A DNA stretch of 64,000 nt, taken from positions 1,674,001-1,738,000 of the forward strand of contig NW_027478419.1 in NCBI RefSeq assembly GCF_051014685.1, written 5' to 3'. Made by a program: the position numbers and the translations under genes. The notes under the pieces are model-generated. The model worked only from the letters and a program-made list of their open reading frames with translations. It ran no database searches and was not told the DNA's origin. This stretch comes from Ptiloglossa arizonensis (Eukaryota > Arthropoda > Insecta > Hymenoptera > Colletidae). This document shows, in pieces, positions 22,137 to 36,275 of the stretch (position 1 is its first letter; each line of letters opens with the position of its first letter).

Positions 22137-25100
22137 TTGAGTTTCTCAAGCGTTTCTTACCTCCAAACTGCCATATCTCGCGAACGGATTGACCAATCCG
22201 CAAAATTTCTGTTGCATCTGAAAGTAGAAACTCGCCCCATTACATCGGCATGCGTACTTATCCCCTAGGCCGTTCTAGTTATTCGTTTCGAGAATCAGAA
22301 CTGCGAAAATTTTGAGTTTCTCAAGCGTTTCTTACCTCCAAACTGCCACATCTCGCAAACGGATTGACCAATCCGCAAAATTTCTGTTGTATCTGAAAGT
22401 AGAAACTCGCCCGATTACAACGGTATGTGTAGTTTTCCCCTAGGCCGTTCCAGTTATTCGTTTCGAGCATCAGAACTGCGAAAATCTTGAGTTTCTCAAG
22501 CGTTTCTTACCTCCAAACTGCCACATCTCGCAAACGGATTGACCAATCCGCAAAATTTCTGTTGTATCTGAAAGTAGAAACTCGCCCGATTACAACGGTA
22601 TGTGTAGTTTTCCCCTAGGCCGTTCCAGTAATTCGTTTCGAGCATCAGAACTGCGAAAATTTTGAGTTTCTCAAGCGTTTCTTACGTCCAAACTGCCATA
22701 TCTCGCGAACACATTGACCAATCCGCAAAATTTCTGTTGCATCTGAAAGTAGAAACTCGCCCAATTACAACGGTATGCGTACTTTTCCCCTAGGCCGCTC
22801 TAGTTACTCGTTTCGAGCATCAGAACTGCGAAAATTTTGAGTTTCTCAAGCGTTTCTTACCTCCAAACTGCCATATCTCGCGAACGGATTGACCAATCCG
22901 CAAAATTTCTGTTGCTTCTGAAAGTAGAAACTCGCCCGATTACAACGGTATGCGTACTTCTCCGCTAGGCCGTTCTAGTCATTCGTTTCGAGCATCAGAA
23001 CTGCGAAAATTTTGACTTTCTCAAGCGTTTCTTACTTCCAAACTGCCATATCTCGCGAACGGATCGACCAATCCGCAAAATTTCTGTTGCATCTGAAAGC
23101 AGAAACTCGCCCGATTACAACGGTATGCGTACTTCTCCCGTAGGCCGTTCTAGTCATTCGTTTCGAGCATCAGAACTGCGAAAATTTTGAGTTTCTCAAG
23201 CGTTTCTTACCTCCAAACTGCCACATCTCGCGAACGGATTGACCAATCCGCAAAATTTCTGTTGCATCTGAAAGTAGAAACTCGCCCGATTACATCGGCA
23301 TGCGTACTTTTCCCCTAGGCCGTTCTAGTTATTCGTTTCGAGCATCAGAACTGCGAAAATTTTGAGTTTCTCAAGCGTTTCTTACCTCCAAACTGCCACA
23401 TCTCGCAAACGGATTGACCAATCCGCAAAATTTCTGTTGTATCTGAAAGTAGAAACTCGCCCGATTACAACGGTATGTGTAGTTTTCCCCTAGGCCGTTC
23501 CAGTTATTCGTTTCGAGCATCAGAACTGCGAAAATTTTGAGTTTCTCAAGCGTTTCTTACCTCCAAACTGCCATATCTCGCGAACGGATTGACCAATCCG
23601 CAAAATTTCTGTTGCATCTGAAAGTAGAAACTCGCCAAATTACAACGGTGTGCGTACTTTTCCCCTAGGCCGCTCTAGTTACTCGTTTCGAGCATCAGAA
23701 CTGCGAAAATTTTGAGTTTCTCAAGCGTTTCTTACCTCCAAACTGCCATATCTCGCGAACGGATTGACCAATCCGCAAAATTTCTGTTGCATCTGAAAGT
23801 AGAAACTCGCCCGATTACAACGGTATGCGCACTTTTCCCCTAGGCCGTTCTAGTTATACGTGTCGAGCATCAGAACTGCGAAAATTTTGAGTTTCTCAAG
23901 CGTTTCTTACCTCCAAACTGACATATCTCGCGAACGGATTGACCAATCCGCAAAATTTCTGTTGCTTCTGAAAGTAGAAACTCACCCGATTACAACGGTA
24001 GGTGTAGTTTTCCCCTAGGCCGTTCTAGTTATTCGTTTCGAGCATCAGAACTGCGAAAATTTTGAGTTTCTCAAGCGTTTTTTACCTCCAAACTGCCATA
24101 TCTCGCGAACGGATTGACCGATCCGCAAAATTTCTGTTGTATCTGAAAGTAGAAACTCGCCCGATTACAACGGTATGCGTACTTTTCCCCTAGGCCGCTC
24201 TAGTTACCCGTTTCGAGCATCAGAACTGCGAAAATTTTGAGTTTCTCAAGCGTTTCTTACCTCCAAACTGCCATATCTCGCGAACGGATTGACCAATCCG
24301 CAAAATTTCTGTTTCATCTGAAAGTAGAAACTCACCCGATTACAACGGTAGGTGTAGTTTTCCCCTAGGCCGTTCTAGTTATTCGTTTCGAGCATCAGAA
24401 CTGCGAAAATTTTGAGTTTCTCAAGCGTTTTTTACCTCCAAACTGCCATATCTCGCGAACGGATTGACCGTTCCGCAAAATTTCTGTTGCATCTGAAAGT
24501 AGAAACTCGCCCGATTACAGCAGTATGTGTAGTTTTCCCCTAGGCCGCTCTAGTTACTCGTTTCGAGCATCAGAACTGCGAAAATTTTGAGTTTCTCAAG
24601 CGTTTCTTACCTCCAAACTGCCATATCTCGCGAACGGATTGACCAATCCGCAAAATTTCTGTTGCATCTGAAAGTAGAAACTCGCCCCATTACATCGGCA
24701 TGCGTACTTATCCCCTAGGCCGTTCTAGTTATTCGTTTCGAGAATCAGAACTGCGAAAATTTTGAGTTTCTCAAGCGTTTCTTACCTCCAAACTGCCACA
24801 TCTCGCAAACGGATTGACCAATCCGCAAAATTTCTGTTGTATCTGAAAGTAGAAACTCGCCCGATTACAACGGTATGCGTACTTTTCCCCTAGGCCGCTC
24901 TAGTTACTCGTTCCGAGCATCAGAAATGCGAAAATTTTGAGTTTCTCAAGCGTTTCTTATCTTCAAACTGCCATATCTCGCGAACGGATTGACCAATCCG
25001 CCAAATTTCTGTTGTATCTGAAAGTAGAAACTCGCCCGATTACAACGGTATGCGTACTTTTCCCCTAGGCCGCTCTAGTTACTCGTTTCGAGCATCAGAA

Positions 25101-25849
25101 CTGCGAAAATTTTGAGTTTCTCAAGCGTTTCTTACCTCCAAACTGCCATATCTCGCGAACGGATTGACCAATCCGCAAAATTTCTGTTTCATCTGAAAGT
25201 AGAAACTCGCCCGATTACAACGGAGGGTGTAGTTTTCCCCTAGGCCGTTCTAGTTATTCGTTTCGAGCATCAGAACTGCGAAAATTTTGAGTTTCTCAAG
25301 CGTTTCTTACCCCCAAACTGCCATATCTCGCGAACGGATTGACCAATCCGCAAAATTTCTGTTGCATCTGAAAGTAGAAACTCGCCCGATTATAACGGTA
25401 TGCGTACTTTCCCCTAGGCCGTACTAGTTACTCGTTTCGAGCATCAGAACTGCGAAAATTTTGAGTTTCTCAAGCGTTTCTTACCTCCAAACTGCCATAT
25501 CTCGCGAACGGATTGACCGATCCGCAAAATTTCTGTTGCATCTGAAAGTAGAAACTCGCCCGATTACAACGGTATGTGTAATTTTCCCCTAGGGCGCCTA
25601 GTTACTCGTTTCGAGCATCAGAACTGCGAAAATTTTGAGTTTCTCAAGCGTTTCTTACCTCCAAACTGCCACATCTCGCAAACGGATTGACCAATCCGCA
25701 AAATTTCTGTTGCATCTGAAAGTAGAAACTCGCCCGATTACAACGGTATGCGCACTTTTCCCCTAGGCCGTTCTAGTTATTCGTTTCGAGCATCAGAACT
25801 GCGAAAATTTTGAGTTTCTCAAGCGTTTCTTACCTCCAAACTGCCATAT

Positions 25850-28474
25850 CTCGCGAACGGATTGACCAATCCGCAAAATTTCTGTTGCTTCTGAAAGAAG
25901 AAACTCGCCCGATTACAACGGTATGCGCACTTTTCCCCTAGGCCGTTCTAATTATTCGTTTCGAGCATCAGAAATGCGAAAATTTTGAGTTTCTCAAGCG
26001 TTTCTTATCTTCAAACTGCCATATCTCGCGAACGAATTGATCAATCCGCAAAATTCCTGTTGTATCTGAAAGTAGAAACTCGCCCGATTACAACGGTATG
26101 CGTACTTTTCCCCTAGGCCGCTCTAGTTACTCGTTTCGAGCATCAGAACTGCGAAAATTTTGAGTTTCTCAAGCGTTTCTTACCTCCAAACTGCCATATC
26201 TCGCGAACGGATTGACCAATCCGCAAAATTTCTGTTTCATCTGAAAGTAGAAACTCACCCGATTACAACGGTAGGTGTAGTTTTCCCCTAGGCCGTTCTA
26301 GTTATTCGTTTCGAGCATCAGAACTGCGAAAATTTTGAGTTTCTCAAGCGTTATTTACCTCCAAACTGCCATATCTCGCGAACGGATTGACCGTTCCGCA
26401 AAATTTCTGTTGCATCTGAAAGTAGAAACTCGCCCGATTACAGCAGTATGTGTAGTTTTCCCCTAGGCCGCTCTAGTTACTCGTTTCGAGCATCAGAACT
26501 GCGAAAATTTTGAGTTTCTCAAGCGTTTCTTACCTCCAAACTGCCATATCTCGCGAACGGATTGACCAATCCGCAAAATTTCTGTTTCATCTGAAAGTAG
26601 AAACTCACCCGATTACAACGGTAGGTGTAGTTTTCCCCTAGGCCGTTCTAGTTATTCGTTTCGAGCATCAGAACTGCGAAAATTTTGAGTTTCTCAAGCG
26701 TTTCTTACCTCCAAACTGCCATATCTCGCGAACGGATTGACCAATCCGCAAAATTTCTGTTGCATCTGAAAGTAGAAACTCGCCCGATTACATCGGTCTG
26801 CGTACTTTTCCCCTAGGCCGTTCTAGTTATTCGTTTCGAGCATCAGAACTGCGAAAATCTTGAGTTTCTCATGCGTTTCTTACCTCCAAACTGCCACATC
26901 TCGCAAACGGATTGACCGATCCGCAAAATTTCTGTTGCATCTGAAAGTAGAAACTCGCCCGATTACAGCAGTATGTGTAGTTTTCCCCTAGGCCGCTCTA
27001 GTTACTCGTTTCGAGCATCAGAACTGCGAAAATTTTGAGTTTCTCAAGCGTTTCTTACCTCCAAACTGCCATATCTCGCGAACGGATTGACCAATCCGCA
27101 AAATTTCTGTTTCATCTGAAAGTAGAAACTCACCCGATTACAACGGTAGGTGTAGTTTTCCCCTAGGCCGTTCTAGTTATTCGTTTCGAGAATCAGAACT
27201 GCGAAAATTTTGAGTTTCTCAAGCGTTTCTTACCTCCAAACTGCCACATCTCGCAAACGGATTGACCAATCCGCAAAATTTCTGTTGTATCTGAAAGTAG
27301 AAACTCGCCCGATTACAACGGTATGTGTAGTTTTCCCCTAGGCCGTTCCAGTTATTCGTTTCGAGCATCAGAACTGCGAAAATCTTGAGTTTCTCAAGCG
27401 TTTCTTACCTCCAAACTGCCACATCTCGCAAACGGATTGACCAATCCGCAAAATTTCTGTTGTATCTGAAAGTAGAAACTCGCCCGATTACAACGGCATG
27501 TGTAGTTTTCCCCTAGGCCGTTACAGTAATTCGTTTCGAGCATCAGAACTGCGAAAATTTTGAGTTTCTCAAGCGTTTCTTACCTCCAAACTGCCATATC
27601 TCGCGAACACATTGACCAATCCGCAAAATTTCTGTTGCATCTGAAAGTAGAACCTCGCCCAATTACAACGGTATGCGTACTTTTCCCCTAGGCCGCTCTA
27701 GTTACTCGTTTCGAGCATCAGAACTGCGAAAATTTTGAGTTTCTCAAGCGTTTCTTACCTCCAAGCTGCCATATCTCGCGAACGGATTGACCAATCCGCA
27801 AAATTTCTGTTGCTTCTGAAAGTAGAAACTCGCCCGATTACAACCGTATGCGTACTTCCCCGCTAGGCCGTTCTAGTCATTCGTTTCGAGCATCAGAACT
27901 GCGAAAATTTTGACTTTCTCAAGCGTTTCTTACTTCCAAACTGCCATATCTCGCGAACGGATCGACCAATCCGCAAAATTTCTGTTGCATCTGAAAGTAG
28001 AAACTCGCCCGATTACAACGGTATGCGTACTTCTCCCGTAGGCCGTTCTAGTCATTCGTTTCGAGCATCAGAACTGCGAAAATTTTGAGTTTCTCAAGCG
28101 TTTCTTACCTCCAAACTGCCACATCTCGCGAACGGATTGACCAATCCGCAAAATTTCTGTTGCATCTGAAAGTAGAAACACGCCCGATTACATCGGCATG
28201 CGTACTTTTCCCCTAGGCCGTTCTAGTTATTCGTTTCGAGCATCAGAACTGCGAAAATTTTGAGTTTCTCAAGCGTTTCTTACCTCCAAACTGCCACATC
28301 TCGCAAACGGATTGACCAATCCGCAAAATTTCTGTTGTATCTGAAAGTAGAAACTCGCCCGATTACAACGGTATGTGTAGTTATCCCCTAGGCCGTTCCA
28401 GTTATTCGTTTCGAGCATCAGAACTGCGAAAATTTTGAGTTTCTCAAGCGTTTCTTACCTCCAAACTGCCATAT
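25850..28474. repeat. 15-monomer version of the domain B unit (2,625 bp)
   Basis: It begins near the CTTCTGAAAGAAG monomer (GCTTCTG at 25,887), which recurs at 28,512 and 32,187. GACCGTTCCGC gives the same spacing: TTCCGC at 26,394 and the same mark at 29,019, exactly 2,625 bp. Compared with the next units it lacks the last six monomers. A private change is GAAACACGCC near 28,186. Confidence 0.85.
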
Positions 28475-31400
28475 CTCGCGAACGGATTGACCAATCCGCA
28501 AAATTTCTGTTGCTTCTGAAAGAAGAAACTCGCCCGATTACAACGGTATGCGCACTTTTCCCCTAGGCCGTTCTAATTATTCGTTTCGAGCATCAGAAAT
28601 GCGAAAATTTTGAGTTTCTCAAGCGTTTCTTATCTTCAAACTGCCATATCTCGCGAACGAATTGATCAATCCGCAAAATTCCTGTTGTATCTGAAAGTAG
28701 AAACTCGCCCGATTACAACGGTATGCGTACTTTTCCCCTAGGCCGCTCTAGTTACTCGTTTCGAGCATCAGAACTGCGAAAATTTTGAGTTTCTCAAGCG
28801 TTTCTTACCTCCAAACTGCCATATCTCGCGAACGGATTGACCAATCCGCAAAATTTCTGTTTCATCTGAAAGTAGAAACTCACCCGATTACAACGGTAGG
28901 TGTAGTTTTCCCCTAGGCCGTTCTAGTTATTCGTTTCGAGCATCAGAACTGCGAAAATTTTGAGTTTCTCAAGCGTTATTTACCTCCAAACTGCCATATC
29001 TCGCGAACGGATTGACCGTTCCGCAAAATTTCTGTTGCATCTGAAAGTAGAAACTCGCCCGATTACAGCAGTATGTGTAGTTTTCCCCTAGGCCGCTCTA
29101 GTTACTCGTTTCGAGCATCAGAACTGCGAAAATTTTGAGTTTCTCAAGCGTTTCTTACCTCCAAACTGCCATATCTCGCGAACGGATTGACCAATCCGCA
29201 AAATTTCTGTTTCATCTGAAAGTAGAAACTCACCCGATTACAACGGTAGGTGTAGTTTTCCCCTAGGCCGTTCTAGTTATTCGTTTCGAGCATCAGAACT
29301 GCGAAAATTTTGAGTTTCTCAAGCGTTTCTTACCTCCAAACTGCCATATCTCGCGAACGGATTGACCAATCCGCAAAATTTCTGTTGCATCTGAAAGTAG
29401 AAACTCGCCCGATTACATCGGTCTGCGTACTTTTCCCCTAGGCCGTTCTAGTTATTCGTTTCGAGCATCAGAACTGCGAAAATCTTGAGTTTCTCATGCG
29501 TTTCTTACCTCCAAACTGCCACATCTCGCAAACGGATTGACCGATCCGCAAAATTTCTGTTGCATCTGAAAGTAGAAACTCGCCCGATTACAGCAGTATG
29601 TGTAGTTTTCCCCTAGGCCGCTCTAGTTACTCGTTTCGAGCATCAGAACTGCGAAAATTTTGAGTTTCTCAAGCGTTTCTTACCTCCAAACTGCCATATC
29701 TCGCGAACGGATTGACCAATCCGCAAAATTTCTGTTTCATCTGAAAGTAGAAACTCACCCGATTACAACGGTAGGTGTAGTTTTCCCCTAGGCCGTTCTA
29801 GTTATTCGTTTCGAGAATCAGAACTTCGAAAATTTTGAGTTTCTCAAGCGTTTCTTACCTCCAAACTGCCACATCTCGCAAACGGATTGACCAATCCGCA
29901 AAATTTCTGTTGTATCTGAAAGTAGAAACTCGCCCGATTACAACGGTATGTGTAGTTTTCCCCTAGGCCGTTCCAGTTATTCGTTTCGAGCATCAGAACT
30001 GCGAAAATCTTGAGTTTCTCAAGCGTTTCTTACCTCCAAACTGCCACATCTCGCAAACGGATTGACCAATCCGCAAAATTTCTGTTGTATCTGAAAGTAG
30101 AAACTCGCCCGATTACAACGGCATGTGTAGTTTTCCCCTAGGCCGTTACAGTAATTCGTTTCGAGCATCAGAACTGCGAAAATTTTGAGTTTCTCAAGCG
30201 TTTCTTACCTCCAAACTGCCATATCTCGCGAACACATTGACCAATCCGCAAAATTTCTGTTGCATCTGAAAGTAGAACCTCGCCCAATTACAACGGTATG
30301 CGTACTTTTCCCCTAGGCCGCTCTAGTTACTCGTTTCGAGCATCAGAACTGCGAAAATTTTGAGTTTCTCAAGCGTTTCTTACCTCCAAGCTGCCATATC
30401 TCGCGAACGGATTGACCAATCCGCAAAATTTCTGTTGCTTCTGAAAGTAGAAACTCGCCCGATTACAACCGTATGCGTACTTCCCCGCTAGGCCGTTCTA
30501 GTCATTCGTTTCGAGCATCAGAACTGCGAAAATTTTGACTTTCTCAAGCGTTTCTTACTTCCAAACTGCCATATCTCGCGAACGGATCGACCAATCCGCA
30601 AAATTTCTGTTGCATCTGAAAGTAGAAACTCGCCCGATTACAACGGTATGCGTACTTCTCCCGTAGGCCGTTCTAGTCATTCGTTTCGAGCATCAGAACT
30701 GCGAAAATTTTGAGTTTCTCAAGCGTTTCTTACCTCCAAACTGCCACATCTCGCGAACGGATTGACCAATCCGCAAAATTTCTGTTGCATCTGAAAGTAG
30801 AAACTCGCCCGATTACATCGGCATGCGTACTTTTCCCCTAGGCCGTTCTAGTTATTCGTTTCGAGCATCAGAACTGCGAAAATTTTGAGTTTCTCAAGCG
30901 TTTCTTACCTCCAAACTGCCACATCTCGCAAACGGATTGACCAATCCGCAAAATTTCTGTTGTATCTGAAAGTAGAAACTCGCCCGATTACAACGGTATG
31001 TGTAGTTATCCCCTAGGCCGTTCCAGTTATTCGTTTCGAGCATCAGAACTGCGAAAATTTTGAGTTTCTCAAGCGTTTCTTACCTCCAAACTGCCATATC
31101 TCGCGAACGGATTGACCAATCCGCAAAATTTCTGTTGCATCTGAAAGTAGAAACTCGCCAAATTACAACGGTGTGCGTACTTTTCCCCTAGGCCGCTCTA
31201 GTTACTCGTTTCGAGCATCAGAACTGCGAAAATTTTGAGTTTCTCAAGCGTTTCTTACCTCCAAACTGCCATATCTCGCGAACGGATTGACCAATCCGCA
31301 AAATATCTGTTGCATCTGAAAGTAGAAACTCACCCGATTACAACGGTAGGTGTAGTTTTCCCCTAGGCCGTTCTAGTAATTCGTTTCGAGCATCAGAACT

Positions 31401-32149
31401 GCGAAAATTTTGAGTTTCTTAAGCGTTTCTTACCTCCAAACTGCCATATCTCGCGAACGGATTGACCAATCCGCAAAATTTCTGTTGCATCTGAAAGTAG
31501 AAACTCGCCCGATTACAACGGTGTGCGTACTTTTCCCCTAGGCCGCTCTAGTTACTCGTTTCGAGCATCAGAACTGCGAAAATTTTGAGTTTCTCAAGCG
31601 TTTCTTATATCCAAACTGCCATATCTCGGGAACGGATTGATCAATCCGCAAAATTTCTGTTGCATCTGAAAGTAGAAACTCGCCCGATTACAACGGTATG
31701 CGCACTTTTCCCCTAGGCCGTTCTAGTTATTCGTGTCGAGCATCAGAACTGCGAAAATTTTGAGTTTCTCAAGCGTTTCTTACCTCCAAACTGCCATATC
31801 TCGCGAACGGATTGACCAATCCGCAAAATTTCTGTTGCTTCTGAAAGTAGAAACTCGCCCGATTACAACGGTATGCGTACTTCTCCGCTAGGCCGTTCTA
31901 GTCATTCGTTTCGAGCATCAGAACTGCGAAAATTTTGAGTTTCTCAAGCGTTTCTTACGTCCAAACTGCCATATCTCGCGAACGGATCGACCAATCCGCA
32001 AAATTTCTGTTGCATCTGAAAATAGAAACTCGCCCGATTACATCGGTATGCGTACTTTTCCCCTAGGCCGTTCTAGTTATTCGTTTCGTGCATCAGAACT
32101 GCGAAAATTTTGAGTTCCTCAAGCGTTTCTTACCTCCAAACTGCCATAT
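28475..32149. repeat. 21-monomer higher-order unit, copy 1 (3,675 bp)
   Basis: The first 15 monomers repeat 25,850-28,474. Six more follow, including CGCCAAATTACAACGGTGTG near 31,155, TTTCTTAAGCG near 31,418, CTTATATCC with ATCTCGGGAACGG near 31,630, and TTTCGTGCATCAG near 32,085. The whole is repeated at 32,150. All monomers are 175 bp. A private change is GAACTTCGAAA near 29,822. Confidence 0.88.
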
Positions 32150-35100
32150 CTCGCGAACGGATTGACCAATCCGCAAAATTTCTGTTGCTTCTGAAAGAAG
32201 AAACTCGCCCGATTACAACGGTATGCGCACTTTTCCCCTAGGCCGTTCTAATTATTCGTTTCGAGCATCAGAAATGCGAAAATTTTGAGTTTCTCAAGCG
32301 TTTCTTATCTTCAAACTGCCATATCTCGCGAACGAATTGATCAATCCGCAAAATTCCTGTTGTATCTGAAAGTAGAAACTCGCCCGATTACAACGGTATG
32401 CGTACTTTTCCCCTAGGCCGCTCTAGTTACTCGTTTCGAGCATCAGAACTGCGAAAATTTTGAGTTTCTCAAGCGTTTCTTACCTCCAAACTGCCATATC
32501 TCGCGAACGGATTGACCAATCCGCAAAATTTCTGTTTCATCTGAAAGTAGAAACTCACCCGATTACAACGGTAGGTGTAGTTTTCCCCTAGGCCGTTCTA
32601 GTTATTCGTTTCGAGCATCAGAACTGCGAAAATTTTGAGTTTCTCAAGCGTTATTTACCTCCAAACTGCCATATCTCGCGAACGGATTGACCGTTCCGCA
32701 AAATTTCTGTTGCATCTGAAAGTAGAAACTCGCCCGATTACAGCAGTATGTGTAGTTTTCCCCTAGGCCGCTCTAGTTACTCGTTTCGAGCATCAGAACT
32801 GCGAAAATTTTGAGTTTCTCAAGCGTTTCTTACCTCCAAACTGCCATATCTCGCGAACGGATTGACCAATCCGCAAAATTTCTGTTTCATCTGAAAGTAG
32901 AAACTCACCCGATTACAACGGTAGGTGTAGTTTTCCCCTAGGCCGTTCTAGTTATTCGTTTCGAGCATCAGAACTGCGAAAATTTTGAGTTTCTCAAGCG
33001 TTTCTTACCTCCAAACTGCCATATCTCGCGAACGGATTGACCAATCCGCAAAATTTCTGTTGCATCTGAAAGTAGAAACTCGCCCGATTACATCGGTCTG
33101 CGTACTTTTCCCCTAGGCCGTTCTAGTTATTCGTTTCGAGCATCAGAACTGCGAAAATCTTGAGTTTCTCATGCGTTTCTTACCTCCAAACTGCCACATC
33201 TCGCAAACGGATTGACCGATCCGCAAAATTTCTGTTGCATCTGAAAGTAGAAACTCGCCCGATTACAGCAGTATGTGTAGTTTTCCCCTAGGCCGCTCTA
33301 GTTACTCGTTTCGAGCATCAGAACTGCGAAAATTTTGAGTTTCTCAAGCGTTTCTTACCTCCAAACTGCCATATCTCGCGAACGGATTGACCAATCCGCA
33401 AAATTTCTGTTTCATCTGAAAGTAGAAACTCACCCGATTACAACGGTAGGTGTAGTTTTCCCCTAGGCCGTTCTAGTTATTCGTTTCGAGAATCAGAACT
33501 GCGAAAATTTTGAGTTTCTCAAGCGTTTCTTACCTCCAAACTGCCACATCTCGCAAACGGATTGACCAATCCGCAAAATTTCTGTTGTATCTGAAAGTAG
33601 AAACTCGCCCGATTACAACGGTATGTGTAGTTTTCCCCTAGGCCGTTCCAGTTATTCGTTTCGAGCATGAGAACTGCGAAAATCTTGAGTTTCTCAAGCG
33701 TTTCTTACCTCCAAACTGCCACATCTCGCAAACGGATTGACCAATCCGCAAAATTTCTGTTGTATCTGAAAGTAGAAACTCGCCCGATTACAACGGCATG
33801 TGTAGTTTTCCCCTAGGCCGTTACAGTAATTCGTTTCGAGCATCAGAACTGCGAAAATTTTGAGTTTCTCAAGCGTTTCTTACCTCCAAACTGCCATATC
33901 TCGCGAACACATTGACCAATCCGCAAAATTTCTGTTGCATCTGAAAGTAGAACCTCGCCCAATTACAACGGTATGCGTACTTTTCCCCTAGGCCGCTCTA
34001 GTTACTCGTTTCGAGCATCAGAACTGCGAAAATTTTGAGTTTCTCAAGCGTTTCTTACCTCCAAGCTGCCATATCTCGCGAACGGATTGACCAATCCGCA
34101 AAATTTCTGTTGCTTCTGAAAGTAGAAACTCGCCCGATTACAACCGTATGCGTACTTCCCCGCTAGGCCGTTCTAGTCATTCGTTTCGAGCATCAGAACT
34201 GCGAAAATTTTGACTTTCTCAAGCGTTTCTTACTTCCAAACTGCCATATCTCGCGAACGGATCGACCAATCCGCAAAATTTCTGTTGCATCTGAAAGTAG
34301 AAACTCGCCCGATTACAACGGTATGCGTACTTCTCCCGTAGGCCGTTCTAGTCATTCGTTTCGAGCATCAGAACTGCGAAAATTTTGAGTTTCTCAAGCG
34401 TTTCTTACCTCCAAACTGCCACATCTCGCGAACGGATTGACCAATCCGCAAAATTTCTGTTGCATCTGAAAGTAGAAACTCGCCCGATTACATCGGCATG
34501 CGTACTTTTCCCCTAGGCCGTTCTAGTTATTCGTTTCGAGCATCAGAACTGCGAAAATTTTGAGTTTCTCAAGCGTTTCTTACCTCCAAACTGCCACATC
34601 TCGCAAACGGATTGACCAATCCGCAAAATTTCTGTTGTATCTGAAAGTAGAAACTCGCCCGATTACAACGGTATGTGTAGTTATCCCCTAGGCCGTTCCA
34701 GTTATTCGTTTCGAGCATCAGAACTGCGAAAATTTTGCGTTTCTCAAGCGTTTCTTACCTCCAAACTGCCATATCTCGCGAACGGATTGACCAATCCGCA
34801 AAATTTCTGTTGCATCTGAAAGTAGAAACTCGCCAAATTACAACGGTGTGCGTACTTTTCCCCTAGGCCGCTCTAGTTACTCGTTTCGAGCATCAGAACT
34901 GCGAAAATTTTGAGTTTCTCAAGCGTTTCTTACCTCCAAACTGCCATATCTCGCGAACGGATTGACCAATCCGCAAAATATCTGTTGCATCTGAAAGTAG
35001 AAACTCACCCGATTACAACGGTAGGTGTAGTTTTCCCCTAGGCCGTTCTAGTAATTCGTTTCGAGCATCAGAACTGCGAAAATTTTGAGTTTCTTAAGCG

Positions 35101-35820
35101 TTTCTTACCTCCAAACTGCCATATCTCGCGAACGGATTGACCAATCCGCAAAATTTCTGTTGCATCTGAAAGTAGAAACTCGCCCGATTACAACGGTGTG
35201 CGTACTTTTCCCCTAGGCCGCTCTAGTTACTCGTTTCGAGCATCAGAACTGCGAAAATTTTGAGTTTCTCAAGCGTTTCTTATATCCAAACTGCCATATC
35301 TCGGGAACGGATTGATCAATCCGCAAAATTTCTGTTGCATCTGAAAGTAGAAACTCGCCCGATTACAACGGTATGCGCACTTTTCCCCTAGGCCGTTCTA
35401 GTTATTCGTGTCGAGCATCAGAACTGCGAAAATTTTGAGTTTCTCAAGCGTTTCTTACCTCCAAACTGCCATATCTCGCGAACGGATTGACCAATCCGCA
35501 AAATTTCTGTTGCTTCTGAAAGTAGAAACTCGCCCGATTACAACGGTATGCGTACTTCTCCGCTAGGCCGTTCTAGTCATTCGTTTCGAGCATCAGAACT
35601 GCGAAAATTTTGAGTTTCTCAAGCGTTTCTTACGTCCAAACTGCCATATCTCGCGAACGGATCGACCAATCCGCAAAATTTCTGTTGCATCTGAAAATAG
35701 AAACTCGCCCGATTACATCGGTATGCGTACTTTTCCCCTAGGCCGTTCTAGTTATTCGTTTCGTGCATCAGAACTGCGAAAATTTTGAGTTCCTCAAGCG
35801 TTTCTTACCTCCAAACTGCC
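32150..35820. repeat. 21-monomer higher-order unit, copy 2
   Basis: This is an almost exact repeat of 28,475-32,149 at an offset of 3,675 bp, running until 35,821 where CATATCTCGCGAACGG is replaced by CACATCTCGCAAACGG. The differences I noticed are GCATGAGAAC near 33,666 and TTTTGCGTTTC near 34,737, so identity is well above 99%. Confidence 0.88.
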
Positions 35821-36275
35821 ACATCTCGCAAACGGATTGCCCAATCCGCAAAATTTCTGTTGTATCTGAAAGTAGAAACTCGCCCGATTACAACGGTATG
35901 TGTAGTTTTCCCCTAGGCCGTTCCAGTTATTCGTTTCGAGCATCAGAACTGCGAAAATTTTGAGTTTCTCAAGCGTTTCTTACCTCCAAACTGCCATATC
36001 TCGCGAACGGATTGACCAATCCGCAAAATTTCTGTTGCATCTGAAAGTAGAAACCCGCCCGATTACAACGGTATGCGCACTTTTCCCCTAGGCCGTTCTA
36101 GTTATTCGTGTCGAGCATCAGAACTGCGAAAATTTTGAGTTTCTCAAGCGTTTCTTACCTCCAAACTGCCATATCTCGCGAAAGGATTGACCAATCCGCA
36201 AAATTTCTGTTACATCTGAAAGTAGGAACTCACCCGATTACAACGGTAGGTGTAGTTTTCCCCTAGGCCGTTCTA

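Larger units (their letters stand above)
22137..35820. repeat. Domain B: array region leading to the 21-monomer units
   Basis: Typical marks are ACATCGGCATGCG, GTTCCAGTAATTCG, CGCGAACACATTG, ACTTCTCCCGTAGG, TTTTGACTTTC and GACCGTTCCGC. The left part (22,137-25,795) is a looser mix: its 22,270-23,640 stretch matches 27,168-28,500 at an offset of 4,898 bp, and 22,120-22,427 matches 24,570-24,877 at 2,450 bp. It holds one linked 174-bp pair (25,405/25,592). The right part is made of the regular 15- and 21-monomer units. Confidence 0.75.

Noticed and set aside
28475..35820. Assembly error as the sole explanation of the nearly identical 21-monomer units
   Set aside because: It cannot be excluded without reads, but the copies carry distinct private changes (29,822, 33,666 and 34,737) and different neighbours, which fits real copies better than a simple duplicated contig piece.
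35763..35963. 66-codon open frame, also at 47,134
   Set aside because: The ATG is created by a G/A to T change in TTTCGTGCATCAG within an ordinary monomer; nothing suggests a gene.
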